DNA from: Alteribacter lacisalsi | GTDB taxonomy: Bacteria; Bacillota; Bacilli; Bacillales; Salisediminibacteriaceae | Assembly: GCF_003226345.1 (NCBI RefSeq) | Contig: NZ_PDOF01000001.1 | Span: 1,860,001-1,924,000 of the forward strand | DNA length: 64,000 bases | Direction of reading: 5' to 3' | Shown: piece by piece, positions 6,240 to 15,629 of the stretch | How positions within the stretch are numbered: position 1 is the stretch's first letter | Layout: each line of letters begins with the position of its first letter | Position numbers and translations under genes: made by a program | Notes under the pieces: generated by a model | What the model was told of the DNA's origin: nothing | Seen by the model: only the letters and a program-made list of their open reading frames with translations | The model's database searches: none

Positions 6240-9071
6240 CTATTCAAGGGGTTCTCCCAACGCGCTGATCCACTGCTCCCCGTTCCAGATATAGAGTTTG
6301 TTCTGGTCTTCGTTAAACCACATAGAACCTTTGATCACAGTCATATACACAGGAGGGGAAGGTGATACCGGGATCACACTCTCAGAGAACTCCTCAAAGA
6401 TCATAAAGTTGATGACCGGCGGCCTGTATCCTCTGCAATTGTTCAGGACGAGGACGTTCTCTGAATGTGTTTCGGAAACATCACGTATCATCCGGAAAGC
6501 GGATGGGTCGCCTACATTGAAGTCACAATCTTTCACGAACACTCTGTGCGGCTGAAGTCTGTCTACCGTATTTCTGAAAAACGTGACATTTCTTTCGGTA
6601 TTTTTCTCTATCTTAGTATTGTTTAAATACAGCTCATACTCTCTTACCCGGACACCTTCATCCATTTGAGGCTGACCGATATTATCTGTCGATCTGATAT
6701 ATTCGTCATAAGGATAGTCTTCACGGAAAACGACCTTACTGTCTGTATAGTAGAACCGACAGACCACATCCCCATCCCTGGTGTTGTGCTGAAATCCGGT
6801 CCCCGCCCTCATCCTCGGATTCTCAAGCAGGCATCGCTCAAAAGTAATGGAAGCATCACGTGCCCGGTTGCTGTGGTGATAATCCATAATGCAGTCAATA
6901 AATTCCGTGTCGGTAAATTTCATGTGATTTGTGGTGTTCACACTTATGAAGGAACAGTTAATAAAACGGTTGCCTGTCATGACTTTATCGTCCTGACCTT
7001 CCCTAATGCCAACACTGAAACGCCATTCTCCATTGGTTGATCTGAAATTAACGAACGTATTGTCTTTCATTTCGGTTACATCGAGCGTAGGATTCGTATG
7101 GCCCCTCAGCTCGTTGCCGGAAATGGATTCGTAATAGTTATGAACAAGTTCAACATTCCCTCTGGCATTAAAACTGTCAGTAATAAAGGTATTGCCGATA
7201 ATCCTCACCCGGTCCCGTTCTCTCGTTGTGAAGGAATGGGAGCCAACGGCCACATTGTTCGTTACAAGGATATTCCGCCTCTGGGCAGTCATGGAATTCA
7301 TCAGGGAAAGGGGGCCGGAACCGTTAAAAAAGTTATTGCTGATCACGGTCGCTGCATTGTTGTAAATGTGAATGTTTCCAACTCCGGAGAATATACACCC
7401 TGTGACCTCAATATGATGAGCACCGAGAAGAAGACTGTGAAAACCGGAAAATATCTGGCAGTCTCTTATGGAAACTCTGTTGCTGTAGCTGTCCTCAAAA
7501 TTAATCTGGTAGCGGGTGGAGTCCGGGAAAATCGGAGTACCATTGCTCGAGTCCTCACCGTTATGGAAGATCTTACACTTTTCAATCGACGTAAAATCAG
7601 CCCCGCCGCTGATGCCGCCCCGATGGTTATTATAAATTTTGCAATTCTCAATATGAATATAGCTGATCTGAGGCGTGGAAAGATGATAACTGATGTTAAT
7701 GTTATCAAGTCCCGGCGTTTCCCCCACAAACTGCAGCCGGACGTAAGAAGCGTTAAAAGGCTTAACAACAGTCTGAAGGTAAATTGCACTCTGACGGCGG
7801 ATCAGGTTGTCACTGCTGTCAAAAAACAGGTACTCAAACCGCGTATGCTCGACTCGCGGAATCCTTGTGTAGCCGCCATACGTTCTCATCTGAATTAATT
7901 TGTGATGTTCAGGGTTAAGCGGAATTGGATTCGTAATATACGCTCCTGGCCTGCTCTCGATCTGGCCGTTTGTATTCATAAACCCCGGATAGCCTCTCCG
8001 GTCAAGACTCTGGGTGATCAGCCAGGACGGCCCTCCCGGATAGGCACCAAGCGTAATGCCATCCCCCATGAATTGGGATACGTCAATATTTTCAGCCGAA
8101 CAGAACTCGGAGCCCCTGTCAAAACGGATGCCGTATGTCTGCTCCATTCCCCGTTCGGAATTAAAGCCGCTTCCTCCGTCTGAAAAACTTCTGTTCGGAA
8201 TGTCACCAATCAGTGTTCCATTCGTAACATGGGCGTTGTAGCAGCCCAGAACAGCGATCAAGTCTCCGGGCAGCCTCCACGGCTCCATATTCTGACTTAA
8301 ATCATACGGGTTTTTATTTTCTGAATCGAACATTACTTCAAAAGTTGAGGCGTTCAGGTCAAAGGTCATGTTGCTGTGGAGGCGGATCGGATTCGTCTGA
8401 ACGGTGTACTGAAACTCGCCCCCGTTCAGATTGGTATAACAGAAGCTGTAAGTGCCCTTTGGAACGACAACCCGGGTATAGTTTTTTTCACTCGCCCACT
8501 CAAGTGCTTCATTAAACCCGTTCAGATTGTTAAACGCTGTTTCCCACTCCGCCTCCGAATAGGGAGGTTTTCCAAAGGATCCCTGAGTAATTCCCCATCG
8601 ATCGAGCTCTACCAGATAAGTAGAAGAAAATTCCTGACCTGCCTGCGGGGCCGCCTTTGCTTTCCAGGTTCCACCCTCAAAGGAGAGAACGTTATGCTCT
8701 GCAGGGGGAACGGAGAAATCCACATCAGCCAGCTCTTCTAAATGGGACACAGCTGCCGGGAGAGGAACCGCTGAGAATCTGCCCGATTCAGCGTCATAGC
8801 GGAGTGTGTCACCATCTGACTTTTCAGATGTGTCCACATCATATATTTCATTCAGGTAATGACCATGTCCGATTTCCGACTTCATTTCCAGCGCTTCAAA
8901 GATAGCGGTATCATCATATTCATATCCGCCGTTATCCATTGAGGGTAGCGGAATATTCCCTTCATCCGACCCGATAAACACTTCTTTTGTATCCGTGCAG
9001 AAACCGAGCTCCCCCTCAGATAGCTCAGGCAGATCAGCTTTCAGGCCTCTCCTGATTAAAATCTTTTTCAC
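6240..9071 (-). CDS. Tailspike-like right-handed beta-helix protein
   Basis: A 943-aa protein. The N-terminus (KKILIRRGLKADLPELSEGE, then ELGFCTDTKEVFIGSDEG) is the tropism-determinant/tail-fibre N-terminal module found in phage tail proteins. A linker with YLNEIYDVDTSEKSDGDTLR follows, then a long parallel beta-helix (about residues 150-850) with many N/G-rich turns such as IENCKIYNNHRGGISGG. The C-terminus ends in GSMWFNEDQNKLYIWNGEQW, a small fold typical of phage fibres. No catalytic site is recognised. GTG at 9071 is chosen because GGGAGGG lies 9 nt upstream; the TTG at 9098 precedes that site. It is the second gene of a two-gene unit with no other phage genes around. Confidence 0.8.
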   Translation of the reverse strand: MKKILIRRGLKADLPELSEGELGFCTDTKEVFIGSDEGNIPLPSMDNGGYEYDDTAIFEALEMKSEIGHGHYLNEIYDVDTSEKSDGDTLRYDAESGRFSAVPLPAAVSHLEELADVDFSVPPAEHNVLSFEGGTWKAKAAPQAGQEFSSTYLVELDRWGITQGSFGKPPYSEAEWETAFNNLNGFNEALEWASEKNYTRVVVPKGTYSFCYTNLNGGEFQYTVQTNPIRLHSNMTFDLNASTFEVMFDSENKNPYDLSQNMEPWRLPGDLIAVLGCYNAHVTNGTLIGDIPNRSFSDGGSGFNSERGMEQTYGIRFDRGSEFCSAENIDVSQFMGDGITLGAYPGGPSWLITQSLDRRGYPGFMNTNGQIESRPGAYITNPIPLNPEHHKLIQMRTYGGYTRIPRVEHTRFEYLFFDSSDNLIRRQSAIYLQTVVKPFNASYVRLQFVGETPGLDNINISYHLSTPQISYIHIENCKIYNNHRGGISGGADFTSIEKCKIFHNGEDSSNGTPIFPDSTRYQINFEDSYSNRVSIRDCQIFSGFHSLLLGAHHIEVTGCIFSGVGNIHIYNNAATVISNNFFNGSGPLSLMNSMTAQRRNILVTNNVAVGSHSFTTRERDRVRIIGNTFITDSFNARGNVELVHNYYESISGNELRGHTNPTLDVTEMKDNTFVNFRSTNGEWRFSVGIREGQDDKVMTGNRFINCSFISVNTTNHMKFTDTEFIDCIMDYHHSNRARDASITFERCLLENPRMRAGTGFQHNTRDGDVVCRFYYTDSKVVFREDYPYDEYIRSTDNIGQPQMDEGVRVREYELYLNNTKIEKNTERNVTFFRNTVDRLQPHRVFVKDCDFNVGDPSAFRMIRDVSETHSENVLVLNNCRGYRPPVINFMIFEEFSESVIPVSPSPPVYMTVIKGSMWFNEDQNKLYIWNGEQWISALGEPLE

Positions 9072-9145
9072 TTGCAGGTTCCCTCCCTGTTTGCTCAAAA
9101 CGCATGATTCTCTTTAAACTGATTGCCGGGATAATGCGGCCTAAT

Positions 9146-9616
9146 CTAAAATTCTCCCCCATCAGCAATACAATCCTGTTCTGTCACAAAACTTCCCCCA
9201 TCTAATACTCTGCAGAACTCTTCAGTAGTAAACGAACCTCCATCGATTATTTTCGGCGCTGCCGTTCCATCTTCAAGAGCAGAAATTCTTGCCGCCATCG
9301 ACTGTAAGGTATTTTCAAGCATCATCTGACTGAGATGGATTTTGTAAACCGCCCGAATAAGATTACGGTCAATTTCCATAATATTGTTCCAATCCTCTGA
9401 GTCCTGCTCCATATTCCCAACGTGATGGTTAAAACCTTCAATGAAATCATTCCTGATCACGATGTTTTCCTGAATTGAAGCAAACAGTTCATTTATTGCC
9501 GGAATAACTGATGAAGCATTCGTGTCCAGCTGCTCCGGGAGTAGTTCATTGTCGGAAAGCGAACGCCACAAAATATCAATCTGCCGCTGTTTTCGTTCCG
9601 GATCCGGTAAAGGCAC
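9146..9616 (-). CDS. Phage-tail-like coiled protein with DGGSF repeats
   Basis: A 156-aa protein. The segment NASSVIPAINELFASIQ (about residues 33-49) resembles the (A)INEL motif that recurs in phage tail-fibre and baseplate-associated proteins. A helical, coiled region follows. The C-terminus carries imperfect repeats IIDGGSFTTEEF / VLDGGSFVTEQD / IADGGEF, a type of glycine turn repeat also seen in phage structural proteins. GTG at 9616 has a full AAGGAGG 5 nt upstream; an overlapping ATG in another frame is only 3 nt from it and gives a non-protein-like product. It precedes the beta-helix gene by 74 nt, so the two are likely co-transcribed. Function inferred only. Confidence 0.65.
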   Translation of the reverse strand: MPLPDPERKQRQIDILWRSLSDNELLPEQLDTNASSVIPAINELFASIQENIVIRNDFIEGFNHHVGNMEQDSEDWNNIMEIDRNLIRAVYKIHLSQMMLENTLQSMAARISALEDGTAAPKIIDGGSFTTEEFCRVLDGGSFVTEQDCIADGGEF

Positions 9617-10007
9617 ATTGATCCTCCTTCTATTACTTTTTTCAGGAACTGCTGCTTTTCCAGACTCCTCTCTCCTGTGTCCATTGACCTATGAAATCTC
9701 AACTACAGACTTATATGTCAACGGGACTGAAAACATGCGATGTGGGAAAAAAATAGACCCTGCCCTAAAGGAATGAGCTTTTCCCTCCGTTCACGGTGCG
9801 AATTTCATGTTAAAAAGCCTCATTGCATCCGCTCTGATACCGCCGAATGGATCACGTTCCCGGATTTAGGTCAGGGCCTATTCCATCTACCTTGTTTCAT
9901 CCTGTTTCACCGTGAAGGAACAGGGAAAAGAATGTCGTATTCTCCCTAAATGGGTTAAAAAGACCCGCAAGGAATACAATAGACGAGTCCAGAGGAGCGG
10001 ATCTGCA
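9617..10007. other. Divergent intergenic region, no gene seen
   Basis: This region separates the minus-strand tail-like unit from the plus-strand ykvT-like gene and must hold both promoters. I see no convincing sigma-A pair; TTGACA occurs on the minus strand near 9715-9720 without a good -10. No RNA or repeat is recognised. Confidence 0.5.
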
Positions 10008-10616
10008 TTGAAACCATTTTTGATCTTTTTTATTTTTACTTTTGCGGTACTATTTTTACCAGCTGACACAAAGGCCTCTGTTCTTCAGGAGGGCAGCAGC
10101 GGTGAACAGGTTACAGAACTTCAGGAAACCCTCTTTCATCTGGGCTACCTCCCTGTCAGCCCGACCGGTTATTACGGCGCTTTGACCGAAGAGGCTGTCC
10201 GATCTTTTCAAGCCGATTTCAGCCTGCAGACGGATGGAGCGGCCGGCCCGATTACACTGCAAAAAGCCGATAATGTCTCTGTTATGGCCCGTGTTGTGTA
10301 CGGAGAAGCCCGCGGAGAGAGCTATGAAGGGCAGGTCGCAGTTGCTGCTGTGATCCTTAACCGGATAAAAGATCCCGGTTTTCCATCCGATGTCAGGGGC
10401 GTTGTATTCCAGCGGAACGCCTTCACTGCCGTTCATGACGGCCAGTACTACCTGACCCCCAATCAGACTGCCTACAAAGCAGTGAGGGATGCCCATCTCG
10501 GCTCGGATCCGTCGCAGGGATCAACCTATTATTACAACCCGGACATTGCCACGTCCCAATGGATCTTTTCAAGATCAACGGTAACCAGGATCGGAAAGCA
10601 CCTGTTTGCTGAGTAA
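10008..10616 (+). CDS. ykvT: Spore cortex-lytic/cell-wall hydrolase, YkvT-like
   Basis: A 202-aa exported protein. A signal sequence (MKPFLIFFIFTFAVLFLPAD) leads to a peptidoglycan-binding domain 1 (SSGEQVTELQETLFHLGYLP ... GALTEEAVRSFQ, about residues 28-80). A SleB/CwlJ-type hydrolase domain follows (MARVVYGEARGESYEGQVAV, about residue 88 onward, with the catalytic-type Glu in YGEARGE). This two-domain layout and length match YkvT; SleB proper is longer and lies in an operon with ypeB, which is absent here. The TTG at 10008 is chosen because AGAGGAG lies 10 nt upstream; the ORF extends further but with no signal-like start. It probably cleaves peptidoglycan of the spore cortex or cell wall. 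Confidence 0.8.
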   Translation: MKPFLIFFIFTFAVLFLPADTKASVLQEGSSGEQVTELQETLFHLGYLPVSPTGYYGALTEEAVRSFQADFSLQTDGAAGPITLQKADNVSVMARVVYGEARGESYEGQVAVAAVILNRIKDPGFPSDVRGVVFQRNAFTAVHDGQYYLTPNQTAYKAVRDAHLGSDPSQGSTYYYNPDIATSQWIFSRSTVTRIGKHLFAE

Positions 10617-10621
10617 ACAAG

Positions 10622-10647
10622 AGGCTGCTCCCTATTGGAGGCAGCCT
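10622..10647 (+). terminator. Hairpin after the ykvT-like gene
   Basis: Stem AGGCTGCTCC / GGA(G)GCAGCCT with one bulged G, 5 nt after the stop. The T run is weak, so it may act together with the next hairpin. Confidence 0.55.
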
Positions 10648-10673
10648 GTTCTATTGAAAAATTGCAGCAGAAA

Positions 10674-10697
10674 AGCCGTCCCGCACCTGGGACGGCT
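10674..10697. terminator. Bidirectional terminator between convergent genes
   Basis: Perfect stem AGCCGTCCC / GGGACGGCT with a 6-nt loop; followed by ATTTTTATT on plus and by TTTTC on minus. It serves the ykvT-like gene and the convergent aminopeptidase. Confidence 0.85.
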
Positions 10698-10704
10698 ATT
10701 TTTA

Positions 10705-12138
10705 TTAACGGTGATGGGTCATGTTAAGACGCTCGTCTTCATTAAAAAGGACGCCTGTTCTGCCTGGAGCTTCATTAGAGCGGCCACGGCCGGGATGATC
10801 CTTTCTTGCAAAATCATAGATTGCCGCCCCGATCAGCTGGCCCCCCTCCTGCAGACGGCTCTCGCTTATTTTATCCATCGTATCAAACGGGGTGTGATAC
10901 CATGGCTCGAGATTGGCTGTTCCCGGCTCTCGTCTGATGAAGTTCGCTGCGTCGATTCCGGCTTCATAGAACGCCACATGATCCGATGCGCCTCTCGCAA
11001 ACAGGACGAGCGAATCGTTTCCAAGACGTTCGGCGGCTGCACTTGCAGACTGCCATACCTGATTTGGTGCACCATCAACCACGTTGACATACAGGGCAGT
11101 TGCCGGCTCCCAGTTCGTTCCAACCATATCCAGGTTAAAGTTGGCCGCACTGCGTGCGATTTCATCTTCAGACAGCTGGCTCACGTAATAACGGGAACCA
11201 ATCAATCCGATTTCCTCTGCTCCGACAAAAACGAAGCGCACTTCTTTTTCGGTAGGGAATGCTTTAAGAATTCTGGCCAGTTCCAGAACAACAGCTGTAC
11301 CAGAAGCATTATCACTGGCTCCCGGGGAGTATGGCACGCTGTCAAAGTGAGCGGTCACATATACGATCTCAGGGTTCTCAGCCGGTTTTCCTTTCGGCTC
11401 TTTAACGGCAATAACGTTTGGTGATACCTGATCAGCCAGTTCACTGAGAGTAAGCGTGGCAGTGATACCCTCACCGATCAGGCGCTCCCCGTCAGCCTTG
11501 GTGATCCCTACAACCGGGACGTCAGCCTGGTTTCCGCCAAGACTTGGTGTTACCGGGACAAGGGATTCAGCGTTATCATAAATAATCACACCGGCTGCTC
11601 CTGCTTCCTGGGCATTGACGGTTTTTTCCCAGAAGGTCATTCCCCCTCTTTCAATCAGAGCAATATTTCCTCCTGTTTCTTCCGGGAAATCTTCAGGATA
11701 ACCAAGCCCTGCCTCAACGACGAGACCTGTAATTCCCTCTTCCCCGGTAGCAGCTGAGCCCGGGGCTACGCGAATGGCAAATTCCTCATCCGAAACGGAT
11801 GTAAACAGCTCTCCGGAGACACGGTTTGGAATCCCGAATTCCTGTGTTTCCACATCATATCCGAAACTCTCAAGCTGAGCCTGTATGTACTCGGCAGTGA
11901 GCACCTCTTCCTCCGTTCCCGCAACCCGCGGTCCGATTTCTTCCACAAGGTGAGTCATGTGCTCCAGCACTCTGTCCGTATTAAAACGGTTAATAATACG
12001 CTGGTCAAAAGCCGAGCCCGATTTTCCCGGAGCTTCGGCAAAAACCGCTCCGCCCGTTCCCGGTCCGCTCCAGGCAAAACTGAATGGAACCGTAAACATC
12101 ATCAGCATAACCAGAAAAGCAGCTAATCCTTTTTTCAT
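10705..12138 (-). CDS. Secreted M28 zinc aminopeptidase with PA domain (YwaD-like)
   Basis: A 477-aa exported protein with a signal peptide over residues 1-35. A protease-associated (PA) insert lies at about residues 120-230 (GNIALIERGGMTFWEKTVNA). The M28 catalytic core shows the di-zinc ligands in order: HFDSVPYSPGASDNASGT (His and Asp), FVGAEEIGLIG (Glu-Glu), NLDMVG (Asp) and WYHTPFDTMD (His). B. subtilis YwaD has the same domain order and about the same size. It releases N-terminal amino acids from peptides outside the cell. A GAGAGGATG-type ribosome binding site precedes the ATG. It is monocistronic, with terminator hairpins downstream. Confidence 0.9.
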   Translation of the reverse strand: MKKGLAAFLVMLMMFTVPFSFAWSGPGTGGAVFAEAPGKSGSAFDQRIINRFNTDRVLEHMTHLVEEIGPRVAGTEEEVLTAEYIQAQLESFGYDVETQEFGIPNRVSGELFTSVSDEEFAIRVAPGSAATGEEGITGLVVEAGLGYPEDFPEETGGNIALIERGGMTFWEKTVNAQEAGAAGVIIYDNAESLVPVTPSLGGNQADVPVVGITKADGERLIGEGITATLTLSELADQVSPNVIAVKEPKGKPAENPEIVYVTAHFDSVPYSPGASDNASGTAVVLELARILKAFPTEKEVRFVFVGAEEIGLIGSRYYVSQLSEDEIARSAANFNLDMVGTNWEPATALYVNVVDGAPNQVWQSASAAAERLGNDSLVLFARGASDHVAFYEAGIDAANFIRREPGTANLEPWYHTPFDTMDKISESRLQEGGQLIGAAIYDFARKDHPGRGRSNEAPGRTGVLFNEDERLNMTHHR

Positions 12139-12308
12139 TCTACTGACATCCTCTCTAATTGTGGTGACCGCCCTTTCGCGACGCGAAACAACGGTTCAAT
12201 ACCAGTTTCATAGAAAAGGATAAAGATGCCAATAGTCCAAAACACCTGTAGTTCTGAAAATTATGAATTTTAATAGGATCAAATTCCCAGGTCATAGGAA
12301 TGCAAAAA

Positions 12309-12333
12309 ATCGCCACCCACGTCGGATGGCGAT
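12309..12333 (-). terminator. Terminator of ytpB
   Basis: Stem ATCGCCA / TGGCGAT; on the minus strand it is followed directly by TTTTTTGC, so it ends transcription of the upstream ytpB gene. Confidence 0.8.
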
Positions 12334-12375
12334 ACTTTAATATGCTATGGTTTTATTATAGGGAATTTCATTAAA

Positions 12376-13440
12376 TCACGTGTTACTTTTTTGCCTGTAC
12401 ATCCAGTTGTTCATGTAGAAAAACAAGCTTTCCATTCCGCCCTGTTTAAGGATCTGCCTGCTTTTCTGCCGGAAAATCCGATCTTTTTTCACCTTATCGT
12501 CAGAGAGATAAATGGCAATGAGGCCTTTTCTGATAAAACGATGAAACCGCTTATCCGGAAGCAGTTCAATCCCGCTTCCCGACTGCCGGTAGAACTCACC
12601 AAGCCTGCTTATCATTTTATTCTCACTCTCATAATAGCTGCAGAAGTTCAGATCTCCCTCACGTTCATCTTCTTCCTGATCAATGTAATAATCCAGCATA
12701 ATATGAAGTCCCTGCAACCATGGAAAGTACCCATCCTTAATGCGCTCAGCATCGGCAGTAGTCAGCTCTTTGTTTCCTGCTGAATAGGAGGTCAAGCAGA
12801 AAATACCGAGAGTGGAGCCTGCACAGGCGGAAAACTCATACCAGCTCATTTCCGGCACTTTGCTGCGGTGTTTTTCAAACCAGGCTTCCAGCCGTCCCAC
12901 ACGCTCCGCGGGGGTCACGTGCTTGTGCACCTGCAGATCCCCATACAAAGAAGCAAGTTCAATATTCGCCTCCTGCACAGTATTGTAAGCCGCGAACTTC
13001 CCTGCCGCTTCCTGACACGTTCTTACAAGGGCGCTAAGATACCCCCCGTCCTCATTTTCTTTACGAAAACGGTAGTAATCCCTGGCAGGTGCTCCCGGTG
13101 TCAGTGCGTCAGACAAACTTTCATGAATAGCTCTGAAATCCTCAGGGTTCAGGGATGTGCTCCGGTCACACAGGTTATCAAGGTAGTCACAGGCGATCTG
13201 GTAAGCCACAATAAAGCGGATTGCTTCTCCTCTCTGCTTACCAGCCAGCAGGGCGTAAACTGCCCCTCCTTTACAATGAAAAGCCTTCTCATCAATACTC
13301 ATCAAAGCCTGGGACCGTAACTCAGGGTCAGGGATCTCCTCGGCAATAGAGCGCCATTCCTTAAGCTGGTTCTTCACTTCAGGAAGCACTTTCTTATAAA
13401 TCTGAAACAATAGCGTCCACGAACGTGTTGGTATTGACAC
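12376..13440 (-). CDS. ytpB: Tetraprenyl-beta-curcumene synthase
   Basis: A 354-aa soluble protein of the DUF2600/YtpB family, a terpene cyclase that turns tetraprenyl diphosphate into the C35 sesquarterpene precursor tetraprenyl-beta-curcumene. The Asp-rich metal-binding motif DYLDNLCD occurs near residue 90 and the second acidic motif DYYIDQEEDEREGDLNF near residue 245; both are hallmarks of the family. GTG at 13440 is chosen because a GGGGGGATC sequence precedes it and the protein then begins SIPTRSW; the longer frame encodes unrelated sequence. It stands alone. In related bacilli sesquarterpenes are linked to spores and stress resistance. Confidence 0.9.
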   Translation of the reverse strand: MSIPTRSWTLLFQIYKKVLPEVKNQLKEWRSIAEEIPDPELRSQALMSIDEKAFHCKGGAVYALLAGKQRGEAIRFIVAYQIACDYLDNLCDRSTSLNPEDFRAIHESLSDALTPGAPARDYYRFRKENEDGGYLSALVRTCQEAAGKFAAYNTVQEANIELASLYGDLQVHKHVTPAERVGRLEAWFEKHRSKVPEMSWYEFSACAGSTLGIFCLTSYSAGNKELTTADAERIKDGYFPWLQGLHIMLDYYIDQEEDEREGDLNFCSYYESENKMISRLGEFYRQSGSGIELLPDKRFHRFIRKGLIAIYLSDDKVKKDRIFRQKSRQILKQGGMESLFFYMNNWMYRQKSNT

Positions 13441-14321
13441 ATCGATCCCCCCGTATAAAGATTTTCTACATACAGCATGTGCATATGGACAGAAAATGAT
13501 TCCAGTATTTGGAGCAACACCTTCGTTCTTCATTATTTTGAGTATGGAAAATGAAGTTTCGGAAGCTTGCATCATCTAGCTGAAACTGCAAGTACTGCTA
13601 ATGCCTAAAAATAATAAACGCCTCTTCCCCCTTCCGTTCACCATTACCTACTCCTCCTGCAAAATTTCAGATCAGACCAATTATAGACTGATAAATATGA
13701 TCAATCTGTCAGTTAATGGCGAAAACAAATTTGAGACTTTCGCCTCTGTATGCTGTTGCGGTAGGGGTTTTGCAAGGTGGAATCATTTCGTAAAGCAATA
13801 TACTTTTCGCCATCTCCCTGCAAAAAATGTAATTTATCCAGTCTGATTCAACAAAGTAAGACATCATTTACTGCTTACTTCGGGAAAATTCGTGTGAAAA
13901 TGAAATAGGTTTGAATTCTTGTAAATTAAGGAAAAAAGATACAGACTCATTGATATAGCCGCCTTTCTTTACTAGGATAGATTTACCGTTAATCCCCATT
14001 TCTTTTGTAGTATTTTTTCTGACAGTTAGAAAAACACCGCATGCAGTTTCAGGTAAAGAAAAAGTACCTGACAGGCTTCAAACAGTCTGTTATAGTTACT
14101 GAGCGTCCGTTTTACGGTATAACAGGACTGGGTACGTCTCTTTTGGTTTCAGATGGTCGTTTTGATACTGAAATCTGTGATTTTTCGGCATTACCAGCTG
14201 AATACAGTCACCTCATTACATATTTTTTCATAAAGAAAGTGATTGTCACTAGGGACACCAGATGAAATTAAGTTTTAAAATAAAAGTGGTTATCTGTATC
14301 CTATTAAAAAGGAGGATTTAT
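13441..14321. other. 881-bp AT-rich region without a convincing gene
   Basis: This region lies between divergent ytpB and the symporter gene. Short plus-strand frames at 13601-13846 and 14041-14265 lack ribosome binding sites and look random. Features seen: an inverted repeat AAGTAAG / CTTACTT near 13855-13881 and a larger stem CAGTC-TGTTATA (14083-14094) / TATAACAGGACTG (14118-14130). The length suggests a complex promoter, a leader RNA or a decayed gene. Confidence 0.4.
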
Positions 14322-15563
14322 ATGAAATTAACGAAGTATATTATTATTGCGTTAATACTAGGTTTAGGAACAGGTATAGGGTTTAATCTGTTTGCCCCTG
14401 AGGCATTTGTCTATGTAGACAATTATTTCTTTTCACCTCTGGGTACGTTGTTTATTAATTCAATCATGATGCTTGTTGTGCCTCTGGTATTATTTTCAAT
14501 TATATTAGGGACGGCTGGAGTCAGCGATCCGAAAAAGCTCGGACGAATTGGAGGTAAAACAGTAGGCTTTTATTTAACCACCACTGCAATCGCTTTAATT
14601 ATCGGTCTTTCACTGGCCTATATTATTCAGCCGGGTGCAGGGGGAGGTTTTGAGACACAGACCGCGGACTATGAGGCGGAAGAAGCTCCGCCAATCATGG
14701 ATACCATACTTAACATCATTCCTGATAATCCAATCCAGGCTATGGCAGATGGGGAAATGCTTCAGATTATTGCTTTCGCCGTCCTGATTGGGTTTGCTCT
14801 CTCAAGGCTCGGGGATAAAACATCTGGAGTCCTGAAGCTTGTGGAACAGGGAAACGATATCATGATGTTCCTTGTCAGGATCGTCATGTACCTCGCTCCA
14901 TTCGGGGCATTTGCACTTATTGCTTCAGCGATAGGGGAACTGGGAATGTCGGCTCTCCAGGCGATGCTTCTGTATATGGCAGCCGTAATTGGAGCACTGC
15001 TTATCCATACTGTGGTCACTTATGGCTCCGTTCTGAAGTTCATCGCAAAGCGGAACCCGATCCAGTTTGTCAGAACGTTCATCCCGGCTATGGCGGTGGC
15101 ATTCAGTGCATCAAGCAGCAGTGCTGCTTTACCGATATCCATGCGTGTAGCCCAGGAAGATTTAAAAATTTCAAAACCTGTGAGCAGCTTTGTCCAGCCG
15201 CTCGGTTCTACCATTAATATGGATGGTACTGCCATAATGCAGGCAGTGGCAACGGTGTTTATTGCCCAGGTTTACGCGGTAAATCTATCTTTTGGTGATC
15301 TGCTTACGGTCATCCTGACGGCAACGCTTGCAAGTATCGGAACAGCCGGTGTGCCAGGAGTCGGGATGATTATGCTGGCCATGGTACTCACTTCTGTCGG
15401 TCTCCCTGTTGAAGGAATTGCGCTCGTTCTTGGTGTAGACCGGATTCTTGACATGCTTCGTACCGCTGTTAACATTACCGGAGATGCTACGTGTGCGGCG
15501 ATGGTTTCAGAAATGGAGGAAAACCGCGAAGAAAGTGAAGCAGAGGCTTCCGAGGCTTCATAA
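14322..15563 (+). CDS. Dicarboxylate/amino acid:cation symporter (DAACS family)
   Basis: A 413-aa membrane protein of the glutamate/aspartate/C4-dicarboxylate symporter family. Signatures: the serine-rich re-entrant loop SASSSSAALPISMRVAQ, the NMDGT sodium/substrate motif (GSTINMDGTAIM), the second hairpin GTAGVPGVGMIM and the substrate-site helix VDRILDMLRTAVNITGDA. The aspartate after LRTAVN and the Arg pattern fit an acidic-amino-acid or dicarboxylate substrate, not resolved further. The ATG at 14322 follows an AAGGAGG at ideal spacing; the 20 upstream codons are not conserved-looking. The tail is acidic. It converges on sigK and shares a bidirectional terminator with it. Confidence 0.9.
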   Translation: MKLTKYIIIALILGLGTGIGFNLFAPEAFVYVDNYFFSPLGTLFINSIMMLVVPLVLFSIILGTAGVSDPKKLGRIGGKTVGFYLTTTAIALIIGLSLAYIIQPGAGGGFETQTADYEAEEAPPIMDTILNIIPDNPIQAMADGEMLQIIAFAVLIGFALSRLGDKTSGVLKLVEQGNDIMMFLVRIVMYLAPFGAFALIASAIGELGMSALQAMLLYMAAVIGALLIHTVVTYGSVLKFIAKRNPIQFVRTFIPAMAVAFSASSSSAALPISMRVAQEDLKISKPVSSFVQPLGSTINMDGTAIMQAVATVFIAQVYAVNLSFGDLLTVILTATLASIGTAGVPGVGMIMLAMVLTSVGLPVEGIALVLGVDRILDMLRTAVNITGDATCAAMVSEMEENREESEAEASEAS

Positions 15564-15629
15564 CAAAATTGCAGAATATCTTCTTACAATGACACGATCC
15601 AGTTTACTTGAAAAACTGTATAATTTTAA

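Noticed and set aside
7098-7898. 266-codon plus-strand frame antisense to the beta-helix gene
   Set aside because: Lies wholly inside the 943-aa gene; composition typical of an antisense frame and no ribosome binding site.
4732-9616. Prophage spanning the immunity-like gene, GTPase and tail-like genes
   Set aside because: No integrase, replication, packaging or lysis genes, opposite strands and separate terminators argue against one prophage.
10606-11424. 272-codon plus-strand frame
   Set aside because: Overlaps two terminators and is antisense to the M28 aminopeptidase, whose catalytic motifs are all intact.
13601-13846. 81-codon plus-strand frame in the long gap
   Set aside because: No ribosome binding site, mixed Cys/aromatic composition and no recognisable motif.
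14041-14265. 74-codon plus-strand frame upstream of the symporter
   Set aside because: No ribosome binding site; it crosses the predicted stem-loop and looks like leader sequence.
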